Below the pieces are notes generated by a model, which did not search any database, had not been told where the DNA came from, and saw only the letters and a list, made by a program, of their open reading frames with translations. From NCBI GenBank assembly GCA_963755755.1, contig CAVWLJ010000010.1, positions 620,001 through 684,000 on the forward strand: 64,000 nucleotides of DNA, read 5' to 3'. This stretch comes from DATKNA01 sp963755755. GTDB taxonomy: Bacteria; Actinomycetota; Actinomycetes; Actinomycetales; Kineosporiaceae. Positions 9,020 to 21,118 of this stretch are shown one piece after another (within the stretch, counting starts at the first letter, position 1; each line of letters begins with the position of its first letter). The position numbers and the translations under genes were made by a program.

Positions 9020-9686
9020 CAGGCACGCTCCTGCGGCGGCGCGGCCGTGAGCACGCGCTCGGCGTCCGCCAGCTCGTCCTCCCGGACGACGAGGTGCACG
9101 AGGTCGCCCTCCTGGTACACCGTGTCCGGCCCCGGCACCAGGCCCTCGCCGAGCCGCGTGAGGTACGCCACGCGGCCGCGGGTCGCATCGTCCAGCGACG
9201 CCATCCGCCGGCCCACCCACCCCAGGTGTACCTGCACCTCGGCCAGCACCAGTGCGCCCGAGGCGTCGCGGAACTCCGGCGTGGCGTCCACCGGGAGCAG
9301 CCGGCGCGCCATCTGGTCCGCGGTCCACCGGACGGTCGCCACGGTCGGGATGCCGAGGCGCTGGTAGACCTCGGCGCGGCCCGGGTCGTAGATCCGGGCG
9401 ACGACCTTGGCGACGCCGAAGGTCTCGCGGGCCACCCGCGCCGCGAGGATGTTGGAGTTGTCGCCGCTGCTCACGGCCGCGAACGCGTAGGCGTCCTGGA
9501 TGCCCGCCTCGAGCAGGGTGTCGCGGTCGAAGCCGAGGCCCACCACGCGCCGCCCCTCGAACCTGCTGCCGAGCCGGCGGAACGCGTCGGGATTCTGGTC
9601 GACGACGGCGACGGTGTGACCGCGGACCTCGACCATCTGGGCCAGGGTCGAGCCGGTCCGGCCACAACCCATGATCACGAAGTGCA
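9019..9686 (-). CDS. trkA: TrkA family potassium uptake regulator (CeoB-like)
   Basis: 222 aa, first gene of the trkA pair. The GTG start gives VHFVIMGCGRTGSTLAQMVE with the Rossmann GxGxxG; DQNPD binds the NAD ribose; C-terminal RCK_C domain ALVLAEVQVHLGWVGRRMAS. It is divergent from a KimA-like K+ transporter, which supports a role in potassium homeostasis. Confidence 0.92.
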
Positions 9687-9776
9687 CGACCGTTCCCGGA
9701 GCTAGCAGGGCGCAGGCGTGTCCTGCGACGCGAGGCCCGACGCTACACGGGTCAGGGCCGCGGGCCGGCGTGTGCC

Positions 9777-9782
9777 TACCAT
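9777..9782 (+). promoter_or_regulatory. -10 box of the KimA-like gene (leaderless type)
   Basis: TACCAT, then 7 nt, then GTG 9790. The spacing matches the other leaderless boxes of the window, and argues for GTG 9790 rather than the ATG at 9781 that lies inside the box. Confidence 0.5.
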
Positions 9783-9789
9783 GCCAGAC

Positions 9790-11886
9790 GTGCTGTCGCT
9801 CACGGACGCCGTCAAGCGGCTGCTCGTCGGTCGTCCGGTCCACTCCGAACGCCTCAACGAGACGCTGCTGCCCAAACGCATCGCGCTGCCGGTGTTCGCC
9901 TCGGACGCGCTGTCGTCGGTGGCGTACGCGCCGGACGAGGTCTTCCTCACCCTGGCGGTCGCCGGGGTGGCGGCCTACACGGCGTCGCCGTGGATCGGCC
10001 TCGCGGTCGTGTTCGTCATGCTCATCGTCGTCGCGTCCTACCGGCAGAACGTGCACGCCTACCCCTCCGGCGGCGGCGACTACGAGGTGGCGACCGTCAA
10101 CCTCGGGCCGAAGGCCGGGCTCACGGTGGCGAGCGCCTTGCTTGTCGACTACGTGCTCACCGTCGCCGTGTCGGTGTCGTCGGGCGCGCAGTACGCCGCC
10201 GCCGCGATCCCCTTCCTCCGGGGCCACGAGGCCCTGTTCGCCGTCGTCGTCGTGCTGATCCTCATGACCATGAACCTGCGGGGCGTCCGGGAGTCCGGGA
10301 CCTTGTTCGCCGTCCCGACGTACCTCTTCATGGTCGCGATCATCGGGATGGCCCTGCTCGGGGTCGTCCGGCTGCTGGTCGGGAACCTGCCGCTGGTCGA
10401 GAGCGCCGGGTTGGAGATCGCTCCGCAGTCGCCGTTCGACACCAGCGGTCTCGGCGGGCTGGCCTTCGCGTTCCTGCTGCTGCGGGCCTTCAGCTCCGGG
10501 TGCGCGGCGCTCACCGGCGTCGAGGCGATCAGCAACGGCGTCCCGGCCTTCAAGGTGCCCAAGAGCAAGAACGCGGCCACCACGCTGGCGCTGCTCGGGG
10601 GCATCGCCGTGACCATGCTCATGAGCGTCATCGTGCTGGCGAACCGGATGGGCCTGCGATACGCCGAGGACCCGTCGACACAACTGCTCCGCGACGGGCG
10701 GCCGGTCGGCCCCGACTACGTGCAGGACCCGGTGATCGGGCAGATCGCCAAGGCCCTGTTCAGCGGCTTCCCGCTCGGGTTCTACGTGGTCGCGGCGACC
10801 ACCGGGCTGATCCTCGTGCTCGCCGCCAACACGGCGTTCAACGGCTTCCCCGTGCTCGGCTCGATCCTCGCCCGCGACGACCTGCTGCCGCGTCAGCTGC
10901 ACACCCGCGGCGACAAGCTCGCCTACAGCAACGGGATCATCTTCCTCGCGGTGGCCGCGGCCACGCTGATCGTGGCGTTCGACGCCGAGGTGACCCGGCT
11001 CATCCAGCTCTACATCGTCGGCGTCTTCATCTCGTTCACCACGAGCCAGACCGGCATGGTCCGGCACTGGACGCGGCTGCTGCGCACCGAGCGCGACCCG
11101 CGGCTGCGCCGCCGCATGCAGCGCTCGCGAGTGATCAACACCATCGGTCTCACCATCACCGGCGCCGTGCTCGTCGTCGTCCTGATCACCAAGTTCGCGC
11201 GCGGCGCCTATCTGGCGCTGCTCGCCATGGCGCTGCTCTTCGCGCTCATGCTGGCGATCCGCAAGCACTACCTCTCGGTGCGCCAGGAGCTCGCGATCGA
11301 CTCGGACAAGAAGGCGCGGGCGCTCCCGTCGCGCATCCACGGCATCGTCCTGGTGAGCAAGCTCCACAAGCCCACGCTGCGGGCGCTGGCGTTCGCGCGG
11401 GCGTCGCGCCCGTCCGTGCTCGAGGCGGTCACGGTGGAGGTCGACCCGGAGGAGACCGAGCGCCTCATGCAGGACTGGGAGGCCCGCGCCATCCCCGTGC
11501 CGCTGCGGGCCCTGGACTCGCCGTACCGGGAGGTCACGCGGCCGGTCGTGGACTACGTCCGCCGGATCCGCCGGGAGAGCCCGCGCGACCTCGTCGTCGT
11601 GTTCATCCCGGAGTACGTCGTCGGGCACTGGTGGGAGCAGATCCTGCACAACCAGAGCGCGCTGCGGCTCAAGACCCGGCTGCACTACACGCCCGGCGTC
11701 ATGGTGACGAGCGTCCCCTGGCAGCTGGCCTCCTCGGAGGGGCTGGAGGACCGGGAGGACCACCACGAGTCCGCGCTGACACGGCGGGGCGGCCCGTCCA
11801 CCGTCGCCGACGAGTTCCCGGAGCAGCCCGCCCCGCACGACGACGTGCCCGCCGGCGTGACCGGCGACACCGGCGAGCAGCGGTGA
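9790..11886 (+). CDS. APC-superfamily transporter, KimA/KUP-like potassium importer
   Basis: 698 aa. The N-terminus contains the KimA/YdaO hallmark LPKRIALPVFASDALSSVAY, then about 12 membrane helices to about residue 490 (SYRQNVHAYPSGGGDYEVA in the core), and a long cytosolic C-terminal domain (IHGIVLVSKLHKPTLRALAF ... VVVFIPEYVVGHWWEQIL). In Bacillus KimA is a K+/H+ symporter inhibited by c-di-AMP; I infer the same role from similarity and from the adjacent trkA pair. An amino-acid permease function cannot be excluded. Alternative start: ATG 9781. Intact; its stop overlaps the methyltransferase start (GTGA). Confidence 0.85.
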   Translation: MLSLTDAVKRLLVGRPVHSERLNETLLPKRIALPVFASDALSSVAYAPDEVFLTLAVAGVAAYTASPWIGLAVVFVMLIVVASYRQNVHAYPSGGGDYEVATVNLGPKAGLTVASALLVDYVLTVAVSVSSGAQYAAAAIPFLRGHEALFAVVVVLILMTMNLRGVRESGTLFAVPTYLFMVAIIGMALLGVVRLLVGNLPLVESAGLEIAPQSPFDTSGLGGLAFAFLLLRAFSSGCAALTGVEAISNGVPAFKVPKSKNAATTLALLGGIAVTMLMSVIVLANRMGLRYAEDPSTQLLRDGRPVGPDYVQDPVIGQIAKALFSGFPLGFYVVAATTGLILVLAANTAFNGFPVLGSILARDDLLPRQLHTRGDKLAYSNGIIFLAVAAATLIVAFDAEVTRLIQLYIVGVFISFTTSQTGMVRHWTRLLRTERDPRLRRRMQRSRVINTIGLTITGAVLVVVLITKFARGAYLALLAMALLFALMLAIRKHYLSVRQELAIDSDKKARALPSRIHGIVLVSKLHKPTLRALAFARASRPSVLEAVTVEVDPEETERLMQDWEARAIPVPLRALDSPYREVTRPVVDYVRRIRRESPRDLVVVFIPEYVVGHWWEQILHNQSALRLKTRLHYTPGVMVTSVPWQLASSEGLEDREDHHESALTRRGGPSTVADEFPEQPAPHDDVPAGVTGDTGEQR

Positions 11887-13217
11887 GGGCGGGCGCGACG
11901 CTGTCCGGCGTCCGGGTCGGCCCCGTCGCGCACGGCGGCCACTGCGTCGCCCGGCACGAGGGCCGGGTGGTGTTCGTCCGGCACGCGCTGCCCGGCGAGC
12001 TCGTCGACGTCCGGCTCACCGAGGCCGGCGACGGGGCGCGGTTCTGGCGCGGGGACGCCGTCGCCGTCCACGAGCCCTCGCCGGACCGCGTCGAGCCGCG
12101 CTGCCCGGTCGCCCGGCCCGGCGGGTGCGGCGGGTGCGACTGGCAGCACGCGTCCACGCAGGCCCAGCGCCGGCTCAAGGCGGATGTCGTCCGCGAGCAA
12201 CTTCGCCGGCTGGCCCGGCTGGAGCGGCCGGACCTCGACGTCGAGCCCGTGCCGGGGGACGCCGATGGCCTGGGGTGGCGCACCCGGGTCCGCTTCACCA
12301 TCGACGAGCACGGCCGGGCGGGGCTGCGGCGGCACCGCTCGCACGACGTCGTGCCCGTCGACGCCTGCCCGATCGCCGACCCTGAGGTGGACGCCGTCGA
12401 CGTCGAGGCACAGCGCTGGCCCGGCGTGCGCGCGGTCGAGGTCGTGGCCGCCCGGGGCGGACCGGAGGTCGAGCGGCTCGTCGTGGTCGACCCGGGGTCG
12501 GCCCCGCCGCGCCGCCTGCCGTCGCTGGCCGCCTCGGCGTCGGTCGCCGTCCGCGGCCCGCACGGGGTGGAGCGGCTGCGCGGCCGTGGCTGGGTCGCGG
12601 AGCAGGTGGAGATCGACGGGGCGCCCCGGACGTTCCGGGTGTCGGGTGCCGGGTTCTGGCAGGTGCACCCGGGGGCGGCGCAGGCGCTGCTGGACGCCGT
12701 GCTCGCGGCGACGGCGCCCGCACCGGGGGAGCGCGCGCTCGACCTGTACTCCGGGGTCGGGCTCTTCGCCGTCGGGCTGGCTCTGCGGGTCGGCGCGGAC
12801 GGGGTGGTGCTCGGCGTCGAGAGCGAGCCCCGCGCCGTGGCGGACGCCCGCCGCAACGTGCACGACCTGCCGCAGGTGCGACTCGAACAGGCGCGGGTGG
12901 ACGACGCGCTCGGCCGTCTGGCCGACCTCGCGGAGCCGGCGCCCCGGCTCGCCGCCTGCGTGGACGTGGTGGTCCTCGACCCGCCCCGCACGGGCGCCGG
13001 CCGGCAGGTCGTGGCGCGCGTGCTGGCGTTGCGGCCGCGGGTCGTCGCGTACGTGGCCTGCGATCCCGCCGCGCTCGCGCGCGACCTCGCCTTCGCCGCG
13101 GACGCCGGCTACCGGCTCGCCGGCCTGCGGGCCTTCGACCTGTTCCCGATGACCCACCACGTCGAGTGCGTCGCGACCCTGGTCCCTTGTGACCCCGGGG
13201 CGACCGGGATATCTTGA
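11883..13217 (+). CDS. Class I SAM-dependent RNA methyltransferase, TrmA/RlmD family
   Basis: 444 aa. N-terminal TRAM-like domain (VGPVAHGGHCVARHEGRVVF), cysteine cluster CPVARPGGCGGCDWQH of the iron-sulfur type used by RlmD, SAM-binding LDLYSGVGLFAVGLALR, catalytic motif DPPRTGAG and the Cys nucleophile in YVACDPAALARD. These enzymes make 5-methyluridine in tRNA or rRNA; the exact site is not predictable. Overlaps the KimA-like stop (GTGA), so it is co-transcribed with it, a conserved actinobacterial pairing. The stop codon lies inside the palindrome at 13210-13227. Confidence 0.9.
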   Translation: MRAGATLSGVRVGPVAHGGHCVARHEGRVVFVRHALPGELVDVRLTEAGDGARFWRGDAVAVHEPSPDRVEPRCPVARPGGCGGCDWQHASTQAQRRLKADVVREQLRRLARLERPDLDVEPVPGDADGLGWRTRVRFTIDEHGRAGLRRHRSHDVVPVDACPIADPEVDAVDVEAQRWPGVRAVEVVAARGGPEVERLVVVDPGSAPPRRLPSLAASASVAVRGPHGVERLRGRGWVAEQVEIDGAPRTFRVSGAGFWQVHPGAAQALLDAVLAATAPAPGERALDLYSGVGLFAVGLALRVGADGVVLGVESEPRAVADARRNVHDLPQVRLEQARVDDALGRLADLAEPAPRLAACVDVVVLDPPRTGAGRQVVARVLALRPRVVAYVACDPAALARDLAFAADAGYRLAGLRAFDLFPMTHHVECVATLVPCDPGATGIS

Positions 13218-13227
13218 TGTCGAGATA
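13210..13227. promoter_or_regulatory. Palindromic operator candidate upstream of acnA
   Basis: TATCTTGA-TG-TCGAGATA: 8-bp arms with one mismatch around a 2-bp centre, 91 bp before the acnA start and overlapping the stop of the methyltransferase gene. Its size and symmetry suit a dimeric repressor controlling aconitase. Regulator not identified. Confidence 0.5.
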
Positions 13228-13317
13228 AGTCGCTGCTGCCACCCGTCCGCCAGGTGCCCGCATCGTCGGGGGGCCGCTGGGGCAGGATGGCGGCACGCAC
13301 GACGCGAAGGAGCATCC

Positions 13318-16129
<2,812 letters not shown>

Positions 16130-16160
16130 TCGGTCACTTTCCGTTGCCACAGATTGGTCG

Positions 16161-16181
16161 ACGTGTTCGTTACGAACACGT
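16161..16181. promoter_or_regulatory. Perfect inverted repeat (operator candidate) upstream of sugar ABC operon
   Basis: Ten-base arms ACGTGTTCGT and ACGAACACGT around a single T. Lies 126 bp before the substrate-binding protein gene and just after acnA. It looks like a protein-binding operator; the ROK regulator at the end of the operon is the obvious candidate ligand-responsive binder (inference). Confidence 0.6.
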
Positions 16182-16227
16182 GACCGGCACGTTGCCTGAT
16201 CGAGCTTTCACCGAGCGTCTCCCCGGA

Positions 16228-16290
16228 ATATGTTGCGGCTCACAACATATCCGCGCCGTACGGCGCGGATCGGGACGACCCCGCGGGGTC
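16228..16290. promoter_or_regulatory. Cluster of three further inverted repeats in the ABC-operon leader
   Basis: In sequence: ATATGTTG-7 nt-CAACATAT (16228-16250); ATCCGCGCCG-TA-CGGCGCGGAT (16249-16270, perfect); GACCCCG-CGGGGTC (16277-16290, perfect). The last ends just before the SD AGGAAGGA (16293-16300) of the binding-protein gene. The first could be a second operator; the GC-rich ones could fold in RNA as an acnA terminator or a leader controlling translation. Confidence 0.55.
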
Positions 16291-16307
16291 GCAGGAAGGA
16301 CCGAAGC

Positions 16308-17424
16308 ATGCGCATGCGTTTGGTTGGACTCGTCGCCATGGGCGCCGTCGGGGCCCTCGGTCTCGCCGCCTGCGGCAGCTCGAGCAGCAGCAGTGGCTCC
16401 AGCACCGGCAGCGCCGGCGCGAGCTCCTCGTCCGCCGCCGGCGGTGGCGCCCAGGTCGGCGTGATCCTGCCCGACACGCAGTCGTCGCAGCGGTGGGAGT
16501 CGTTCGACAAGCCGTACCTGCAGCAGGCGTTCGACGCGGCGGGCGTCAAGGCGGACATCCAGAACGCCCTCGGCGACAAGAACAAGTTCGCCACCATCGC
16601 CGACTCGATGATCCAGGAGGGCGTCAAGGTCCTCATCATCACGAACCTGGACAGCGCCTCCGGCGCGCAGGTCGAGACCAAGGCCAAGAACGCCGGCATC
16701 AAGACGATCGACTACGACCGTCTGACGCTCGGCGGCAGCGCCGACTACTACGTGTCGTTCGACAACGTGAAGGTCGGCGAGCTCCAGGGCTCCACGCTCG
16801 TCAAGTGCCTCGGCAGCAAGGCCGACGCCAAGATCATCGAGATCAACGGCTCGCCGACGGACAACAACGCGACCCTCTTCAAGCAGGGTTACGACTCCCA
16901 GCTCGACCCGAAGTACAAGGCGGGCTGGAAGAAGGTCGGCGACCAGTCGGTGCCGAACTGGGACAACGCCCAGGCGGGCACGATCTTCGAGCAGCTGCTC
17001 ACCGCGGCCGGCAACAAGGTCGACGGCGTCCTCGTCGCCAACGACGGCATGGCCCAGTCGGTCATCACCGTGCTCAAGAAGGACGGTCTCAAGGTTCCGG
17101 TCACCGGGTCAGGACGCCACGCCCGACGGGCTGCGCAGCGTCCTGGTGGGCGACCAGTGCATGACCGTCTACAAGGCCGTCAAGAAGGAGGCCGCCGGCG
17201 CCGCGGCCGCCGCCATCGCCCTGATCAAGGGCGGCTCGGTCTCGACCACCGGCACCACGAAGGACACCCAGGCCAGCCGTGACGTCCCGTCGATCCTTCT
17301 CACGCCGGTCGCCATCCAGGCCCCGCAGGTGAAGGACGTCGTCGCCGACGGCTTCGTGAAGGCCAGCGAGATCTGCACCACGGCCGCCGCGAAGGCCGCC
17401 TGCACCAAGTACGGCGTGTCCTGA
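16308..17424 (+). CDS. Sugar ABC transporter substrate-binding lipoprotein (xylose type), one frameshift
   Basis: 371 aa after correction. Lipoprotein signal (GAVGALGLAACGSSSS; lipidated Cys at about residue 18), Ser/Gly/Ala linker, then a Peripla_BP_4 fold: QVGVILPDTQSSQRWESFD, GVKVLIITNLDSASGAQVE, TIDYDRLTLGG, KIIEINGSPTDNNATLFKQG, GVLVANDGMAQSVI. One extra base at about 17109 splits VPVTG from QDATPDGLRSVLVGDQCM. Resembles XylF, so a xylose-like monosaccharide is likely. First gene of a four-gene operon (binding protein, ATPase, permease, ROK). SD AGGAAGGA at 16293-16300. Confidence 0.85.
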
Positions 17425-17447
17425 TCTCTCAGGTCGCCCAGCACTGA

Positions 17448-17485
17448 CCGGAGGGGCTGTCGCCATCTGGTGACAGCCCCTCCGG
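17448..17485 (+). terminator. Hairpin between binding-protein and ATPase genes
   Basis: Perfect 14-bp stem: CCGGAGGGGCTGTC (17448-17461) and GACAGCCCCTCCGG (17472-17485) with a 10-nt loop. No U-tract follows. Such intra-operon hairpins commonly stabilise or stop the upstream message so that the binding protein is made in excess over the ATPase and permease. Confidence 0.65.
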
Positions 17486-17560
17486 CTCGGCGTTACCGTC
17501 CTGTAACCGATCTATCCCGGCCCCTGTCGCCGCGCTGGGTGCGGCCGAGAGCGAGGTTCC

Positions 17561-18343
17561 GTGTCCGAGTCCCCCCTGCTGCAGATGACGGGCATCAACA
17601 AGAGCTTCGGACCCGTCCACGTGCTGCACGACATCGACTTCGCCGTCTACCCGGGCGAGGTCACCGCGCTCGTCGGCGACAACGGCGCGGGCAAGACGAC
17701 GCTCGTCAAGTGCGTCGCCGGCATCTACGCGGTCGACAGCGGCGAGATCAGGTTCAACGGCGATCCGGTGACCATGCACGGGCCTCGGGACGCCGCCGCG
17801 CTCGGGATCGAGGTCGTCTACCAGGACCTCGCGCTCTGCGACAACCTCGACATCGTCCAGAACATGTTCCTCGGTCGCGAGATCATCAAGAGCGGCGTGC
17901 TCGACGAGAGCGAGATGGAGCGCCGCGCGCGCAGCACCCTGGCCAGCCTCTCGGTCCGAACGGTCAAGAGTGTGCGGCAGGTCGTCTCCAGCCTGTCCGG
18001 CGGCCAGCGGCAGACCGTGGCCATCGCCAAGTCCGTGCTGTGGAACAGCAAGGTCGTCCTCCTCGACGAGCCGACCGCCGCGCTCGGCGTGGCCCAGACC
18101 GAGCAGGTTCTCGCGCTCGTCCGGCGGCTCGCGGACGCCGGCATCGGCGTCGTACTCATCTCGCACAACATGAACGACGTGCTCCAGGTGTCCGACCGGG
18201 TCGCGGTCCTCTACCTGGGCCGGCTCGCCGCCGAGGTCAAGGCCAAGGACGTGACGAACGCCCAGGTGGTCGAGCTCATCACGAGCGGGCGTTCTGGGGA
18301 CATCGGGCTGAAGCCGGCCGAGGCCGCGGCCACCACCATCTGA
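17561..18343 (+). CDS. Sugar ABC transporter ATP-binding protein (single cassette)
   Basis: 260 aa, intact, GTG start. Walker A GDNGAGKT (residues 39-46), Q-loop VVYQDLALCDNL, signature LSGGQRQ (145-151), Walker B VVLLDEP (165-171), H-loop SHNMND. Unlike the double-cassette RbsA/XylG of enterics it has only one ATPase module, so it must work as a homodimer, as in many actinobacterial xylose/ribose-type importers. Confidence 0.9.
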   Translation: MSESPLLQMTGINKSFGPVHVLHDIDFAVYPGEVTALVGDNGAGKTTLVKCVAGIYAVDSGEIRFNGDPVTMHGPRDAAALGIEVVYQDLALCDNLDIVQNMFLGREIIKSGVLDESEMERRARSTLASLSVRTVKSVRQVVSSLSGGQRQTVAIAKSVLWNSKVVLLDEPTAALGVAQTEQVLALVRRLADAGIGVVLISHNMNDVLQVSDRVAVLYLGRLAAEVKAKDVTNAQVVELITSGRSGDIGLKPAEAAATTI

Positions 18344-18354
18344 GGAGCGAGAGC

Positions 18355-19846
18355 ATGACCACCGAGCAGAGCAGCGAGGCGTCCGGCTCCTCCGCGACGG
18401 CCGGCGCGCCGACGTCGACGTCCCCCGCATCCCCCACCGGTGAGGGCGCTGGCCGACTCCGATTTCTCCCGTGACGCCGGCCCCGCCGGTCTGAGCGCCT
18501 ACATCATCGACTGGTGGCAGCGGGTCCGGGGCGGTGAGGTCGGCGCGCTGCCGGCCATCCTCGGTCTGGTCGTCCTCGGCCTGATCTTCACCGTGGCCAG
18601 CGACCGGTTCCTCTCGGTCGCGAACCTCGCCAACCTCGTGCAGCAGGCCGGCATCACGGTCTTCATCGCGATGGGGCTGGTGTTCATCCTCCTGCTCGGC
18701 GAGATCGACCTCGCGCTCGGTACCGCGAGCGGTGTGTGCGCGGCGATCATGGGCCTGACCTTGCAGAAGAACGGCGACCTCCAAGCCGCGCTGGGGACGA
18801 CGACGTTCTGGATCGTCGTCGCATTCCTGGTCCTCGGCGCCGTCGTCGCCGCGCTGAGCCGCCTCTGGTACGCCGTAGGGATCATCGGGGTCGGAGCCGT
18901 CCTCATGGCGTTCCAGATCCAGACGGACAAGCAGATCGTCGCGATCTTCCTCGCGATCGCCGTCGGCGTGGCCATGGGCATCTTCACCGGGTTGCTCGTC
19001 GCCCGGGTCGGCATCCCGTCCTTCGTCGTGACGCTCGCGCTGTTCCTCGGGTGGCAGGGCGTGCTGCTGCAGTTCATCGGCAACGGTGCGGCGATCAGCA
19101 CCGGCAACTTCCCACTCGTCAACGGCATCTCGAACGGCAACATGCCGCCGCTCTGGGGCTGGGTGTTCTACCTCGTGACGGTCGGCGGCTACATCCTCTA
19201 CACCGTCATGCGGTCGATCCGCCGGCGCGCGGAGGGGCTCTCGGCCGAGCCGATGTCGCTGGTCATCGCCCGTGGGGCCGTGCTCGCGGCGGTGGGCGCG
19301 ATCGCGCTCGCCCTGCTCAACCAGGAGCGCGGACCGAACCCGAGCGTGGTGTCGATCAAGGGTGCTCCGTACGTGCTGCCGCTCATCATCCTGTTCATGA
19401 TCTTCTGGGGGCTCATCCAGACCAAGACCCGGTTCGGCCGGTACGTGTACGCCACCGGTGGCAACGCCGAGGCGGCACGCCGCGCCGGCATCGACCTCTC
19501 CCGCATCCGCATCGCCTGCTTCGCGATCGGGTCGGGCATGGCGGCCATCGGCGGTATCGCGCAGGCGTCGAGGCTGGGGAGCATCCCGTCGGACGCGGGT
19601 GGCGGCAACACGCTGCTCTACGCCGTGGCGGCGGCGGTCATCGGCGGCACCTCACTGTTCGGCGGTCGCGGTCGGGCCCGGGACGCGGTCATCGGCGGTC
19701 TCGTCATCGCCATGATCCCGAACGGTCTCGGCCTGCTGCCGAGCCTGCCGGCGTCGGCGAACTTCATCATCACCGCGGGCGTCCTCCTCCTGGCCGCCGG
19801 CGTCGACGCGATCTCGCGGCGGAGGGCGGGGGCGTCCGCCCGCTGA
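18355..19846 (+). CDS. Sugar ABC transporter permease (xylose/ribose type), frameshift near 5' end
   Basis: 496 aa if started at ATG 18355, which has SD GAGGAGCGAG 11 bp after the ATPase stop. The first 30 residues are Ser/Thr/Ala-rich, then one extra base at about 18446 is needed to join ALADSDFSRDAGPAG and a BPD_transp_2 membrane domain with about 12 hydrophobic stretches (GLVFILLLGEIDLALGTASG; FGRYVYATGGNAEAARRAGI; the EAA-like loop). If the frameshift is real, GTG 18440 could serve as start. Partner of the ATPase and binding protein. Confidence 0.85.
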
Positions 19847-19871
19847 CCCGGGCGGCGGGCGGTCGAGCAGC

Positions 19872-21118
19872 ATGAGGCGCACGACTGGCCGTCGGGCCCC
19901 GGAGCGATCAGGCTCCGGGGCCGCCCAGGACGAGGTGCGCCGGCACAACCTGAGCGCCGTCATGACCATCGTGCACACGGCGGGCCCGGTCACCCGCTCG
20001 GAGCTGACCGAGCGGATGGGGCTCTCCCGCAGCACGATCAAGGCCCTGGTGGCCGAGCTCGTCGCTCTCGGTGCGGTGACCGAGACGGGGCCGGCCGGCG
20101 CCCGCGCGGGCGCCGGCCGCCCGTCCCTCGTGGTGATGCCGCACGACGCGCCCGCTCACGTTCTCGCCGCCGACGTCGGCGTGGACCGCATCGTCGTCGG
20201 CGCCTACCGCCTCGGCGGCGGGTTCACCACGAGCAGGGAGGTCGAGCTCTCGGGCGGTCCGCCGACCGTCGCCCAGGCGACCGCGCCACCTGTGCGCGCT
20301 CGTCGCCGCGCTCCGCGCGGATCCGGCCGTCTCCCGGGTGCTCGGCCTCGGTGTCGCCCTGCCGGCCCTGGTCCGCACGCCGGACGGGTTCGTGCGGCTG
20401 GCACCGAACCTCGGATGGGTCGACGAGCCGTTCGGGCGCGCGCTCGAGCAGGCGTTCCCCGGGTTGGAGATCATCGTCGGGAACGACTGCGACCTCGGCG
20501 CGCTGGGGGAGCACCTGCGCGGGGCGGCGCGCACGGTCGACGACCTGCTCTACGTGCACGGCGACGTCGGGATCGGTGCCGGATTCGTGCTCGGCGGGCG
20601 CTCCCTCAACGGCGTCGCCGGGTACGCGGGCGAGGTGGGCCACATGCTGACGCGTCCCGAGGGCGAGGTGTGCCGCTGCGGGGTCCGCGGCTGCTGGGAG
20701 ACGGAGGTGGGCGGCGCTGCGGTCGCGGCAGCGCTGGGCCGGCCCGCCGGACCGGTGCGGGAACTGGCCGAGCACCTCGAGGGCCCTCTGACGGAGCGGG
20801 AACGCGCAGGCGCTCGCCCAGGTGGCGCGAGCCGTCGGACGTGGCGTGGGGACCCTGGTGAACGTCCTCAACCCGCGCATGGTCATCCTCGGCGGGCTGC
20901 TGCAGAGCGTGTACCGCGCCGCGGGCGACGAGGTGGAGGCGGGGATGCGGTCGGTCGCCCTCCGGGCGTGCCTGGACGAGGTCCGGCTGGCAGCCGCCGC
21001 GTGCGAGCCGGACGCCGTGCTCGTCGGCGCGGCCGAGACGGTGTGGCTCCGGTTGCTCGAGGACCCGGCGACGTCGCTGGCGCCGCCGCCGGCCGAGCCG
21101 CTCGCGACGACGGCGTGA
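19872..21118 (+). CDS. ROK family transcriptional regulator, two frameshifts
   Basis: 414 aa after removing extra bases at about 20284 and 20810. N-terminal winged HTH (RHNLSAVMTIVHTAGPVTRS; ELTERMGLSRSTIKALVAEL), then a ROK kinase-like domain: HGDVGIGAGFVLGGRSLNGV, and the zinc/ROK signature GEVGHMLTRPEGEVCRCGVR followed by GCWE. ROK regulators respond to sugars. It starts 25 bp after the permease stop in the same direction, so it probably regulates this importer, possibly through the repeats at 16161-16250. Confidence 0.85.

Noticed and set aside
9687..9789. Possible c-di-AMP (ydaO) riboswitch before the KimA-like gene
   Set aside because: Only about 100 nt are available, no matching core sequence is visible and the gene looks leaderless.
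9019..11838. A 939-aa minus-strand ORF antisense to the KimA-like transporter
   Set aside because: Only its last 222 residues (9019-9686) are TrkA; the rest is the mirror of a strongly coding plus-strand gene, a common artefact at very high GC.
17561..18343. Truncated RbsA/XylG because only one ATPase module is present
   Set aside because: All ABC motifs are complete and single-cassette versions are usual in actinobacterial sugar importers of this type.
18440..19846. Permease starting at GTG 18440
   Set aside because: ATG 18355 has a good SD and close coupling to the ATPase stop; a single extra base joins the frames. Kept only as an alternative.
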